The position numbers and the translations under genes were made by a program. A model generated the notes under the pieces. The model was not told the origin of the DNA, ran no database searches, and worked only from the letters and a program-made list of their open reading frames with translations. From the NCBI GenBank assembly GCA_027485405.1, contig JAIXRB010000152.1, positions 1 to 6,119 on the forward strand: a stretch of 6,119 nucleotides of DNA, written 5' to 3'. Positions 1-6,119 of this stretch are shown in pieces; within the stretch, counting starts at the first letter, position 1; each line of letters opens with the position of its first letter. The DNA comes from Leptospiraceae bacterium (GTDB lineage: Bacteria > Spirochaetota > Leptospiria > Leptospirales > Leptospiraceae).

Positions 1-957
1 GAAGACTACTATTCCTTTGGACTTCAAGTGTTTGCCCCCGCCGCAGGTAGAATTATCAAAGTAGTGGATTATATAGAAGACAATGCGTTATTTGAAGTAA
101 ACATAACTGATAATTGGGGGAATTTTGTTATCATTGAACACAGTCCATTTCTATTTTCTCAAATTTCCCATTTTCAGCGAAAGTCAATCGTAGTCAAAGA
201 AGGCGACTATGTTTTTCCTGGAGCAAAGTTGGGATTAGTTGGTAATTCGGGTAGAAGTTCTGAGCCACATATCCATTTGCATTTTCAGAGCACTAGAGAA
301 GTAGGCGGAAAAACAATTCCCATACATTTTACGCAGTATCGCTTGGAAACCGAGGAAGGCTTGATACAATTCAATTCGATTCCAAAAGAGGATCAAATTG
401 TATCCAATCTTCACCCTGATTTTAACCTAAAGAATTTCTTTCAGTTGTACCCTGGAGATTCCTTTGAAGTCCAATTTTCTATGGAAAATGAAGAACCAAA
501 GAACTATAAAATTAAAATCGGATTGGATTTGCTTGGCAATTCCTTCTTTCAAGATAAAGATGGAAATGTTCTCTTCTATTCTTTAGGATTGGAGTCCTTT
601 GCTTCGTTAGATTACTTTGGTAGTAAAGATGGCCCTCTCTTCTACCTTTTCTTGAGCTTTTACCGTTTTCCCTTTTCTTCTACTTCTTCAAAATGGAGGG
701 ATTTAGTTTCCTACAAACATGTTTCTTCACCTATCATTCGATTCTCCAAAGATTTAATCCATCCCTTCACAACAAAAGTAAGTTTGGACTGGTTTGGTTC
801 TATTGATTACTCGAAAGGGGATGTGGTCTTCCAAGCTTCCATTTCCAATGGGGGAAAAGCATTTCAAGCAAACATTTCTTTTGGAAAAAAATTCCCTGGA
901 AAAGTGCAAGGTTCAGATTTTTCAGGAAGGAAATGGCTTTGCGAACGCATCTCATAA
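1..957 (+). CDS. M23-family peptidoglycan metallopeptidase domain protein with unassigned C-terminal region (5' end outside window)
   Basis: The frame is open from base 1, so the gene begins upstream; the GTG at 28 is an internal Val codon. 318 residues are visible, numbered here from base 1. Residues 2-100 match the second half of an M23 (LytM/Duplicated-hybrid-motif) domain: DYYSFGLQVFAP, then VIIEHSP, then SQISHFQ with the likely catalytic His57, then VKEGD and GLVGNSGRSSEP followed by HIHLHF (His90, 92, 94), which holds the HxH zinc/catalytic motif. The first His and the Asp ligand expected of this family should lie upstream. M23 enzymes cut peptide crosslinks in peptidoglycan and act outside the inner membrane. 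Residues about 115-318 look beta-rich and are not a domain I recognise. From memory, similar M23 domains sit at the C-terminus of larger, sometimes membrane-spanning proteins (urea-transporter fusions), so the missing part could be long; this is unproven. The stop overlaps the next gene by 25 bases, implying co-translation. The M23 call is firm; activity and substrate are not. Confidence 0.85.
   Translation, partial: EDYYSFGLQVFAPAAGRIIKVVDYIEDNALFEVNITDNWGNFVIIEHSPFLFSQISHFQRKSIVVKEGDYVFPGAKLGLVGNSGRSSEPHIHLHFQSTREVGGKTIPIHFTQYRLETEEGLIQFNSIPKEDQIVSNLHPDFNLKNFFQLYPGDSFEVQFSMENEEPKNYKIKIGLDLLGNSFFQDKDGNVLFYSLGLESFASLDYFGSKDGPLFYLFLSFYRFPFSSTSSKWRDLVSYKHVSSPIIRFSKDLIHPFTTKVSLDWFGSIDYSKGDVVFQASISNGGKAFQANISFGKKFPGKVQGSDFSGRKWLCERIS
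924..930 (+). promoter_or_regulatory. Shine-Dalgarno site for the TPR/beta-barrel gene
   Basis: AGGAAGG lies just before ATG 933, inside the 3' end of the M23 gene. Its AGGA part is 5 bases from the start codon. It supports ATG 933 as the true start despite the 25-base overlap with the upstream gene. Confidence 0.65.
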
Positions 958-2462
958 CCTTTGCAATTCTATTCCTTTTCGGTTTGCAGATCAATACTAT
1001 ACTTGCTGATTCTATCTATCAAAATAAATCTCATGCAGAAATCATTCAATTGGCTACCAAAAGAATCAAAGAGGAACCAAAAGACTCTCAAGCATTTTTG
1101 TTTCGAGCCTATTCTTTAGCGAGCTTAGGTAAATGGCAAGAAGCCCTACAGGACTATCGTGAAGCCGATGCTATTCAACCCAATCTAGATACTAAAATGG
1201 GATTGCAATGGGTTCACCTTACACTGGGAAATTACAGGCAAAGTATTGCGATAGGTGAAACGTTACATAAAAGCTTTCCCAGGAACTATTACATACTTTA
1301 TAGATTAGCAGAAGCAAACCTTGGCCAAGGCTGGTATTCGGAAGCAAAAACACTGTATGAAAGAATTCTCGAGTACCATGGAGACAATGCTTATATAACT
1401 TGGAAAATAGGTATTTGCGACTATTACCAAGGGAAACTCTTTTCCGCTTATCGTTCGTTTGAAAAAGCAAATGAACAGATCCCGACAGAACCTCTCTTTT
1501 TAAATTCCTTAAACAACTCAAAACTCTACCCTTATTTTTCTCTATCTTTGGAAGGAGGATCCGCAAGCTTTAAAGGCAATGATTTCATTGGAAACAGCAA
1601 TAAATCAGGGTTATCTTTTGGCTTTTCTCCTAACTCTCGCTGGAGTGCAAAAGGTGCAGTATACCGCGAAATCACTGAAAACTTCAATTCTACGAAAGGG
1701 GTTTCCAATTACATGCTAGACCCACTTTCATTTGCATATTATAGTTATTATCAATACACTCCTTCTACGTTAAACATCTATGTTGCTCAACCTCTCAACA
1801 GTTGGAATTTATACAATCTTTCAAGCTCTCCAGATTATTTAATAAATCGATTCCAAGGAAGTATAAGTTATCGATTTGCAGACAAATGGTATCTGTCTGG
1901 CTCAGGCACAACCTTACAGTCTAACTTTGGGATTTTGGATAAAGGCGGAACGGGACAGGTGGCTATAACCTACCAAGACAAAAATACAGTTTCATTTGCA
2001 ACCACAAGAATCAACCATCCGACTGGTCGAGGAAACCAAGCGAGCCTTTCTATAACCTTGCCTTTTTTAGACTATTTTTACTCCAGCCATACTATAACAG
2101 GGCAATCTATGACGATCAAAGAGAACGAAACTCTGTTGGTTTCGGTTGCTCCATTTTCTACAACTAATGTATCAGAGTGGAACCGCAAAAACTTTGGCTT
2201 TTATATGCAAGAAATTGGAATCCAAGGAGAGAATTGGGGGTTCGGGATAGGAGGCAGAGCTGGTTCATCAAGAACGCCAATGTTCGGAGAAAATTGGACT
2301 TACTTAGGCTTTGTTCTTAAAGAAGGAGGATTTACTTCCCTTAGTTATAAAATCCAAACATTTAATGTTTCATTGTTATACAGTCGAGACTATTGGCTCG
2401 ATTCCAGAAATGAAACTTCTTATTCAGATTCAGTCAAAATAAACTTAAATTCATTTTTTTAA
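933..2462 (+). CDS. Exported TPR protein with C-terminal YaiO-like outer-membrane beta-barrel
   Basis: The protein has 509 residues. Residues 1-25 form a signal peptide (Arg4, then a hydrophobic run ending ILA before Asp26). Residues about 35-186 contain roughly four TPR units; the clearest are LGKWQEALQDYREADAIQP (65-83) and YYQGKLFSAYRSFEKA (164-179). TPRs usually bind proteins. From about 200 to the end the sequence switches to alternating polar and aromatic strands rich in Tyr, Ser, Asn and Gly (for example YFSLSLEGGSASF, WYLSGSG, FGFGIGGRAG-like segments) and ends in Phe-Phe, as outer-membrane barrels do. A TPR N-terminus plus such a barrel resembles the YaiO-type domain family and, more loosely, outer-membrane exporters of polysaccharides such as PgaA; the YaiO label is from memory. 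ATG 933 has a good ribosome-binding site. The gene overlaps the M23 gene by 25 bases, suggesting a coupled envelope function. Cargo or ligand is unknown. The 3' end overlaps the opposing TPR gene by 12 bases. Confidence 0.82.
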   Translation: MALRTHLITFAILFLFGLQINTILADSIYQNKSHAEIIQLATKRIKEEPKDSQAFLFRAYSLASLGKWQEALQDYREADAIQPNLDTKMGLQWVHLTLGNYRQSIAIGETLHKSFPRNYYILYRLAEANLGQGWYSEAKTLYERILEYHGDNAYITWKIGICDYYQGKLFSAYRSFEKANEQIPTEPLFLNSLNNSKLYPYFSLSLEGGSASFKGNDFIGNSNKSGLSFGFSPNSRWSAKGAVYREITENFNSTKGVSNYMLDPLSFAYYSYYQYTPSTLNIYVAQPLNSWNLYNLSSSPDYLINRFQGSISYRFADKWYLSGSGTTLQSNFGILDKGGTGQVAITYQDKNTVSFATTRINHPTGRGNQASLSITLPFLDYFYSSHTITGQSMTIKENETLLVSVAPFSTTNVSEWNRKNFGFYMQEIGIQGENWGFGIGGRAGSSRTPMFGENWTYLGFVLKEGGFTSLSYKIQTFNVSLLYSRDYWLDSRNETSYSDSVKINLNSFF

Positions 2463-3068
2463 ATTCTGTTCGATAAACTGCAACCTTCCGTCATACGGAA
2501 CTATGATAATTGCCTTTTCGTATGTGTACTTAGCTTCCTTTTTCTTTCCCTGGTAAAGCTGGCTCAAAGCAAGACCGATCAACATTTCGCTATCAGCTGG
2601 GTAATCTTTGACTATCTGCAAATAAGTGCTTTCAGAAAGTCCATAGGACTTATCCAAGAAGTAGGAATAGGCAAGACTACTCCTTGCAGTATAGTTTTTC
2701 GGATCAAGCTTTAAGATCGTTTGACAGGTTTGTTTTACCAAGTCTCTTTGCTCTTGCATTTGATACGCCTTCATCAAACCGAGCTTTGATTCTATAGAGG
2801 TTGGTTCTAAAATAGATGCTTTTTGATAAAACTGAATCGCTTCTTTCCCTTTGTAAAGTAAGAGATTGATATAGCCTAATCTCAAATTTGCAAAATAATC
2901 GTTCTTTAAATCAGACTTAGAAAGGAGTGGATATGTCGCTTTTTCCCAATCTCCTTTTGATTCCCAAGAATAGGATTCTATGAAAGGCTGGATCTCTTCT
3001 GGATACAATGAGATCGACCAAACTACTAAGAACAAAAAACAAATTTGCTTAAAAAATCGAACTTTCAT
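2451..3068 (-). CDS. Small exported TPR-repeat protein, function unknown
   Basis: The protein has 205 residues. An N-terminal signal sequence (Lys2, Arg4, Lys7, then a hydrophobic stretch to about residue 22) predicts export to the periplasm; Cys10 is not in a lipobox. The rest is an all-helical TPR solenoid: units end at prolines 89, 123, 157 and 191, exactly 34 residues apart, the TPR period. Typical segments are GKEAIQFYQKASILEP (74-89) and LYQGKKKEAKYTYEKA (171-186). No catalytic domain is present, so it is probably an adaptor or scaffold. ATG 3068 overlaps the lipoprotein stop (ATGA) and is preceded by GGAG with 7-base spacing, so the start is well supported and translation is probably coupled. 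Its TPR part aligns almost without gaps with the TPR part of the convergent beta-barrel protein. The stop TGA (2453-2451) lies inside that gene. Confidence 0.85.
   Translation of the reverse strand: MKVRFFKQICFLFLVVWSISLYPEEIQPFIESYSWESKGDWEKATYPLLSKSDLKNDYFANLRLGYINLLLYKGKEAIQFYQKASILEPTSIESKLGLMKAYQMQEQRDLVKQTCQTILKLDPKNYTARSSLAYSYFLDKSYGLSESTYLQIVKDYPADSEMLIGLALSQLYQGKKKEAKYTYEKAIIIVPYDGRLQFIEQNLKK
2486..2500 (+). terminator. Small hairpin downstream of the TPR/beta-barrel gene (possible weak terminator)
   Basis: TTCCGT CAT ACGGAA forms a 6-bp stem with a 3-base loop, starting 24 bases after the stop at 2462. No T-run follows directly; TTTT appears only about 15 bases later. It also lies inside the coding region of the opposing TPR gene, so it may be chance or a codon-level coincidence. 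A terminator role is speculative. Confidence 0.2.
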
Positions 3069-3631
3069 TTTGCTTCTCCAACGGTTTTTTCTTCGATTAA
3101 CTTTTGGATTCTTTTGCTCAAACGACTTCGTACCAAGCCATTCATGGCTCCCTGGATGCCCGAGCCCTCATTGATTCCAACCTGATTGTCTTCGGGAATT
3201 AAGGAAGAAAGACCTAACGCGAGCCAACCATAGAACACATGCAATCTAAAATTAATTTCTGTTTTTAGAATGGGGACTCCATTTGTGACCAATGTTGCCT
3301 TTACAATTCCTTTATAATTGTTATAACAAGGAAATATCCCAAGAGTGCCCATAGTCACTAAACTGCAAATTCCACCATCATAGTCGGAAGGAATGCCGTA
3401 TTCCAATTCCAGTCTATCAACTTCTTTATCTATTCTTTTAGCTGGCTTTTCTTCTTCATAGAATATTCTTTCGTCTGGACTGACTTTGTTAGTTTCTATA
3501 ATGTAAACATTTTCAAAAGGATATGCAACGGAAGAAAGACTATCCGTATTCAAATCACCTGACACATAAGTTGAGCATCCAAAAAGGAAAAATATACAAG
3601 GATTAGAAAAATGTTTAAAACTCAATCTCAA
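3065..3631 (-). CDS. Putative lipoprotein, function unknown
   Basis: The protein has 188 residues and starts at TTG 3631, with GGAA 6 bases upstream; an in-frame stop lies just further upstream, and a second TTG at 3625 is an alternative. Basic residues (Arg2, Lys6) precede a short hydrophobic run ending in LFGC, with Cys19 as the predicted lipidated residue. This fits the relaxed lipobox of spirochaetes (Phe at -2), so the protein should be anchored to the inner or outer membrane. The mature part has an acidic/basic stretch (about 52-77), then a Gly- and hydrophobic-rich segment with two cysteines (Cys89, Cys102: GGICSLVTMGTLGIFPC), a segment with HVFYGWLALGLSSLIP (131-146), and a basic helical C-terminus. 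I do not recognise the family. It overlaps the upstream kinase by 17 bases and the downstream TPR gene by 4, so all three are probably made together. The lipoprotein call rests on the N-terminus alone. Confidence 0.75.
   Translation of the reverse strand: MRLSFKHFSNPCIFFLFGCSTYVSGDLNTDSLSSVAYPFENVYIIETNKVSPDERIFYEEEKPAKRIDKEVDRLELEYGIPSDYDGGICSLVTMGTLGIFPCYNNYKGIVKATLVTNGVPILKTEINFRLHVFYGWLALGLSSLIPEDNQVGINEGSGIQGAMNGLVRSRLSKRIQKLIEEKTVGEAK
3073..3079 (-). promoter_or_regulatory. Shine-Dalgarno site for the small TPR gene
   Basis: GGAGAAG on the minus strand lies within the 3' end of the lipoprotein gene, with GGAG 7 bases before ATG 3068. It fixes the start at the ATGA overlap. Confidence 0.7.
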
Positions 3632-5042
3632 ATTCAGTTCCGATGCCTAATTCACTCTCTATAGAGATTTTGCCACCAAGAGCCTCGACTTGCGTCCGAA
3701 CCATATAGAGGCCAAGACCTCTTCCTTCCGTATGAAAATGGAAGCGTTTGTACAATCCAAAAATCTGCTCGCCTTGCCTCTCAAGATCAATACCCAATCC
3801 GTTGTCTTTAAAAAATAATTGAATAGAATTTGCCGTTTTTCGACTCTTAATGCTAAGAATGGGAGCTATGTCTGGTTTTTTGTATTTTATACTGTTAGTA
3901 ATAAGATTATAGAAGACACTATATAAATAACTTTTGATCGTAGTCATTCCGCCGCACTCTGAAAAATCTTTTTCAATCACAACATTTTCTTTTGAAATCA
4001 ATGAATGAATGCTAGTTTCAATGTCCTCAACTAGAGAAATAAATTTTACATCTGTAGTCTGTTCGTTTATTTCTCTTTTTGTTTGTAAAATGTGGACCAA
4101 GTCTTTGATAACTTGATCCAAGGAATGGACGGAATCATTCAATCCTTGGTTCAATTTCTGCAGTTCAACTAAAGTCAGATCAGAGCTAAAAAGCAATTCG
4201 CTGATACCCATAATGTTGGAAACTGGAGCTCTTAAATTGTGGGATATAATGTACGAAAACTGTTCTAAATCCCGGTTTCTCTGTATTAAATCATCTGTAA
4301 TTTTGTTTCGTTCTATTTCTCCTATCTTTCGTTCGGTGATGTCTTCTGTGAACATCAAAATTCCACCAATTTCACCCGAAGCTTTGTACCAAGGGTGGAT
4401 CTCCCATCTAAGCCAATGAGTAGATCCGTCTAAACGAGTAAAGGAATCTTCGTCTCTTTTTTCTATATTGCCTTTTAGACAATAGGTATGAATGTCTTTC
4501 CACTCCTGGGGAATTTCTGGGAATACCTCATAGTGAGACCTTCCAATAACAGCGTTAGGATCAAGATTGTAATCAGAAATCCATTTGTTACTAGCGGCAA
4601 TGTAGCGCATTTCATTATCAACCATAGATAAGGCGGCTGGACTATCTTTGATAAATGAAGCAAGAATCTCATTATTTTCGCTAAGTATCGTTTCTTCTTT
4701 TTTACGCTTTGTGATTTCCTCTGACTGAACTAAGATGAGATCGGGAGCAATAAAAGTGTATTTAACTGCGACAATCTTTTGATCGCCACTTGTCCGTAAT
4801 CCGTAAACCATTTCCCGATCAAAGGTAGATTTTGTATCCTTGCATCTATTGAAATCTAACAGAATGTCAGGGTCATCTTTGTACAAAATGGAGGCTTTGG
4901 CTCCAATGAGTTCTTTCAGGCGTTCACCAGAAAATCGAAGTGCCGCAGTATTGTAGTCAATTAGCACGAACTCATCTCCTTGGATTTGCCAAGTGAACAA
5001 GGATTGCGGTATAGAATTAAAAATAGCCTGGTATTTATCCAA
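3615..5042 (-). CDS. Soluble PAS-PAS sensor histidine kinase (orphan)
   Basis: The protein has 475 residues and no transmembrane segment, so it should be cytoplasmic. Residues about 3-115 and 121-240 are two PAS domains, each ending in a PAC-like motif (EEITKRKKEE; TEDITERK). A HisKA-type dimerisation domain follows with H-box FSYIISHNLRAPVSN, phosphoacceptor His268. The ATP-binding domain shows the N-box YNLITNSIKY (Asn379, Asn383), G1 DNGLGID (413-419), an F-box at FGLYKRF (428-434), G2 GRGLGL (440-445) and a final GIGTEFEIEF. All key residues are present, so it should be active in autophosphorylation. PAS domains sense small ligands, redox state or light, but no heme- or flavin-binding signature can be claimed here. 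The start is TTG 5042: an in-frame stop lies 21 bases upstream and the first PAS domain begins at once, while the next Met is at 78. No response regulator is in the window, so its partner is unknown. It overlaps the lipoprotein by 17 bases. Confidence 0.93.
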   Translation of the reverse strand: MDKYQAIFNSIPQSLFTWQIQGDEFVLIDYNTAALRFSGERLKELIGAKASILYKDDPDILLDFNRCKDTKSTFDREMVYGLRTSGDQKIVAVKYTFIAPDLILVQSEEITKRKKEETILSENNEILASFIKDSPAALSMVDNEMRYIAASNKWISDYNLDPNAVIGRSHYEVFPEIPQEWKDIHTYCLKGNIEKRDEDSFTRLDGSTHWLRWEIHPWYKASGEIGGILMFTEDITERKIGEIERNKITDDLIQRNRDLEQFSYIISHNLRAPVSNIMGISELLFSSDLTLVELQKLNQGLNDSVHSLDQVIKDLVHILQTKREINEQTTDVKFISLVEDIETSIHSLISKENVVIEKDFSECGGMTTIKSYLYSVFYNLITNSIKYKKPDIAPILSIKSRKTANSIQLFFKDNGLGIDLERQGEQIFGLYKRFHFHTEGRGLGLYMVRTQVEALGGKISIESELGIGTEFEIEF

Positions 5043-5093
5043 TTCGCTTCTAGGCCCTACTTTCTAAATTAAACAGCTCGCACTATGCAAATT

Positions 5094-6119
5094 CTAAGAA
5101 GAAGCCATCGAAGGGCTATGCCCTGGGAATGTCATTCTAAGTATCCGTAGGATGGTAGTCCCAAATTGCCTAGTCAAAGAACCAGTGTTGTAAGGCACGT
5201 TGTACCTGGCACACAAAGCCTTCACACGCGGTGCAACTTCAGGGTATCGGTTGCTTGGCATATCGGGGAACATATGGTGTTCGATTTGGTGACTTAGGTT
5301 TCCGCTCATGATATGAAATAGTTTGCCTCCCCCGATATTGCAAGAACCTAAGATTTGGCGAACATACCAATGAGCTCTTGTTTCATTCTCAACTTGCTTT
5401 CGTGTAAACGTATGCACACCCAATGAAAAATGGCCGCAAAAAATAATCAAGTATGTCCATAGATTTCTGAGAATGCAAGCAATAGCATTGGCTATCATTA
5501 CATAGAAAAAGAAAGGACCTGCTAAAAGAGGGAATAGGATGTAGTCTTTTGCCACCTGACGAAATACTTTGACACCCGTCCTGTTTACCATAGTTTTAAT
5601 TTTAGAAAATTTACGTTTCCCAGAAAAAATCAATCCCAATTCCAATTCCTGCACTGCGATTCCCCATTCAAAGAATACAGCGAGCAAAAAAGCATAAATG
5701 GGGTTTCCCAGATTAAACGGTTTCCATTTTTGCTCTGGAAAAATCCGCAAAAGCCCGTATCCGCCGACATCGGCGTCTTTTCCGAAAACATTGGTCCATG
5801 TATGATGACGAACATTATGCGAATGTTTCCACTGATCAGAGGGGCAGACATGGTCCCACTCCCAACTGCCAGATTGGATGTTTGGATCTCGCATCCAATC
5901 CCACTGAGCATGAGAAACATTGTGTCCGATTTCCATATTCTCTAAAATTTTTGCCGAAGCAAGCATCAGAATTCCAAGCGAAGTGATAGGCAGATAGTAG
6001 GAGCAACTTGCGAATTGATGCGACCATTCAGGAAGAAAACCCAAAGAGATGAAAATAACGACTCTACCAAAGAAAGCCAACAATCGTTGAACTTTAATGA
6101 GACGGCGAATGTACTTTGC
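5094..6119 (-). CDS. Membrane fatty-acid (acyl-CoA) desaturase, DesA3-like (5' end outside window)
   Basis: 341 C-terminal residues are visible, and the frame stays open to the window edge. The TTG at 6083 is therefore an internal Leu codon, not a start. Three histidine boxes of the membrane di-iron desaturase family (FA_desaturase) are present, numbered from the window edge: HNVSH (66-70), HNVRHH (101-106) in the context KHSHNVRHHTWTNVFGKD, and HQIEHH (277-282) followed by MFPDMPSNRY. Hydrophobic segments lie before the first box and between the second and third. These boxes hold the two irons that insert a cis double bond into a membrane-bound acyl chain, using O2 and electrons from a redox partner. 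The WEWDHVCP, EQKW and GNPIY motifs resemble, from memory, mycobacterial DesA3-type stearoyl-CoA delta-9 desaturases; position specificity is inferred. The C-terminus looks complete. The next gene, the histidine kinase, follows after 51 bases on the same strand. No ferredoxin or reductase partner is visible. Confidence 0.93.
   Translation of the reverse strand, partial: AKYIRRLIKVQRLLAFFGRVVIFISLGFLPEWSHQFASCSYYLPITSLGILMLASAKILENMEIGHNVSHAQWDWMRDPNIQSGSWEWDHVCPSDQWKHSHNVRHHTWTNVFGKDADVGGYGLLRIFPEQKWKPFNLGNPIYAFLLAVFFEWGIAVQELELGLIFSGKRKFSKIKTMVNRTGVKVFRQVAKDYILFPLLAGPFFFYVMIANAIACILRNLWTYLIIFCGHFSLGVHTFTRKQVENETRAHWYVRQILGSCNIGGGKLFHIMSGNLSHQIEHHMFPDMPSNRYPEVAPRVKALCARYNVPYNTGSLTRQFGTTILRILRMTFPGHSPSMASS

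Noticed and set aside
28..30. GTG as start of the M23 protein
   Set aside because: The frame is open from base 1 and residues before it (EDYYSFGLQ) fit the M23 domain, so the gene starts upstream.
794..1009. + strand open frame of about 71 codons across the M23 / barrel-gene junction
   Set aside because: It is a third frame over two well-supported overlapping genes, with no domain, signal or ribosome-binding site of its own.
1219..1566. 115-codon minus-strand frame inside the TPR/beta-barrel gene
   Set aside because: It is antisense to a clear TPR domain; its composition (Arg/Leu/Ser/Cys) is typical of a shadow frame and it has no recognisable features.
5043..5093. Possible promoter between desaturase and kinase (TTGCAT with a TA-rich stretch)
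   Set aside because: With 17-base spacing the -10 match is poor (TTAGAA), and better -10 candidates give wrong spacing. No terminator hairpin is present either; TAGGGCCTA has only a 1-base loop.
5630..6027. Several overlapping open frames on both strands inside the desaturase
   Set aside because: The desaturase frame holds all three histidine boxes; the others are shadows of it.
6081..6083. TTG as start of the desaturase
   Set aside because: The frame continues open to the window edge and the family normally has more N-terminal sequence; this is an internal Leu codon.
1..6119. CRISPR array, tRNA/rRNA, insertion sequence or prophage signal
   Set aside because: No spaced direct repeats, RNA-gene landmarks, transposase/integrase motifs or terminal inverted repeats were seen; the window is almost fully covered by ordinary genes.

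Overview
The window looks like chromosomal DNA from a Gram-negative, AT-rich bacterium, most probably a leptospire or close relative. The reasons are the low GC content, frequent TTG starts, a spirochaete-style lipobox (LFGC), an outer-membrane beta-barrel protein, and a soluble PAS-PAS histidine kinase with an SHNLRAP H-box. This assignment is an inference from style, not a database match. Coding density is very high: the only gap between genes is about 51 bases (5043-5093), and every other junction overlaps. I see no rRNA, tRNA, CRISPR array, insertion sequence or long repeat.

Left block, + strand (1-2462). The window opens inside a gene for an M23-type peptidoglycan metallopeptidase domain followed by about 200 residues I cannot assign. 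Its 3' end overlaps by 25 bases the start of a 509-residue exported protein, which has an N-terminal TPR solenoid and a C-terminal outer-membrane beta-barrel resembling the YaiO type. The pair is probably translated together and probably acts in the envelope (periplasm and outer membrane).

Right block, - strand (6119-2451). In transcription order it holds: a DesA3-like membrane fatty-acid desaturase whose N-terminus lies outside the window; after 51 bases, a soluble PAS-PAS histidine kinase; a small lipoprotein of unknown function that overlaps the kinase by 17 bases; and a small exported TPR protein that overlaps the lipoprotein by 4 bases (ATGA). Kinase, lipoprotein and TPR protein look like one translationally coupled operon, and the desaturase may be co-transcribed.

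The two blocks converge tail to tail. The TPR/beta-barrel gene and the small TPR gene overlap by 12 bases at their 3' ends, so each stop codon lies inside the other gene. Together the genes suggest an envelope locus: a wall hydrolase domain, an outer-membrane barrel with TPRs, a lipoprotein, a second exported TPR protein, and a lipid-modifying enzyme beside a cytoplasmic sensor kinase. That they form one functional system is only a hypothesis. I found no clear evidence of a wholly new system; the best candidates are the M23 / TPR-barrel pair and the orphan kinase-lipoprotein-TPR operon.
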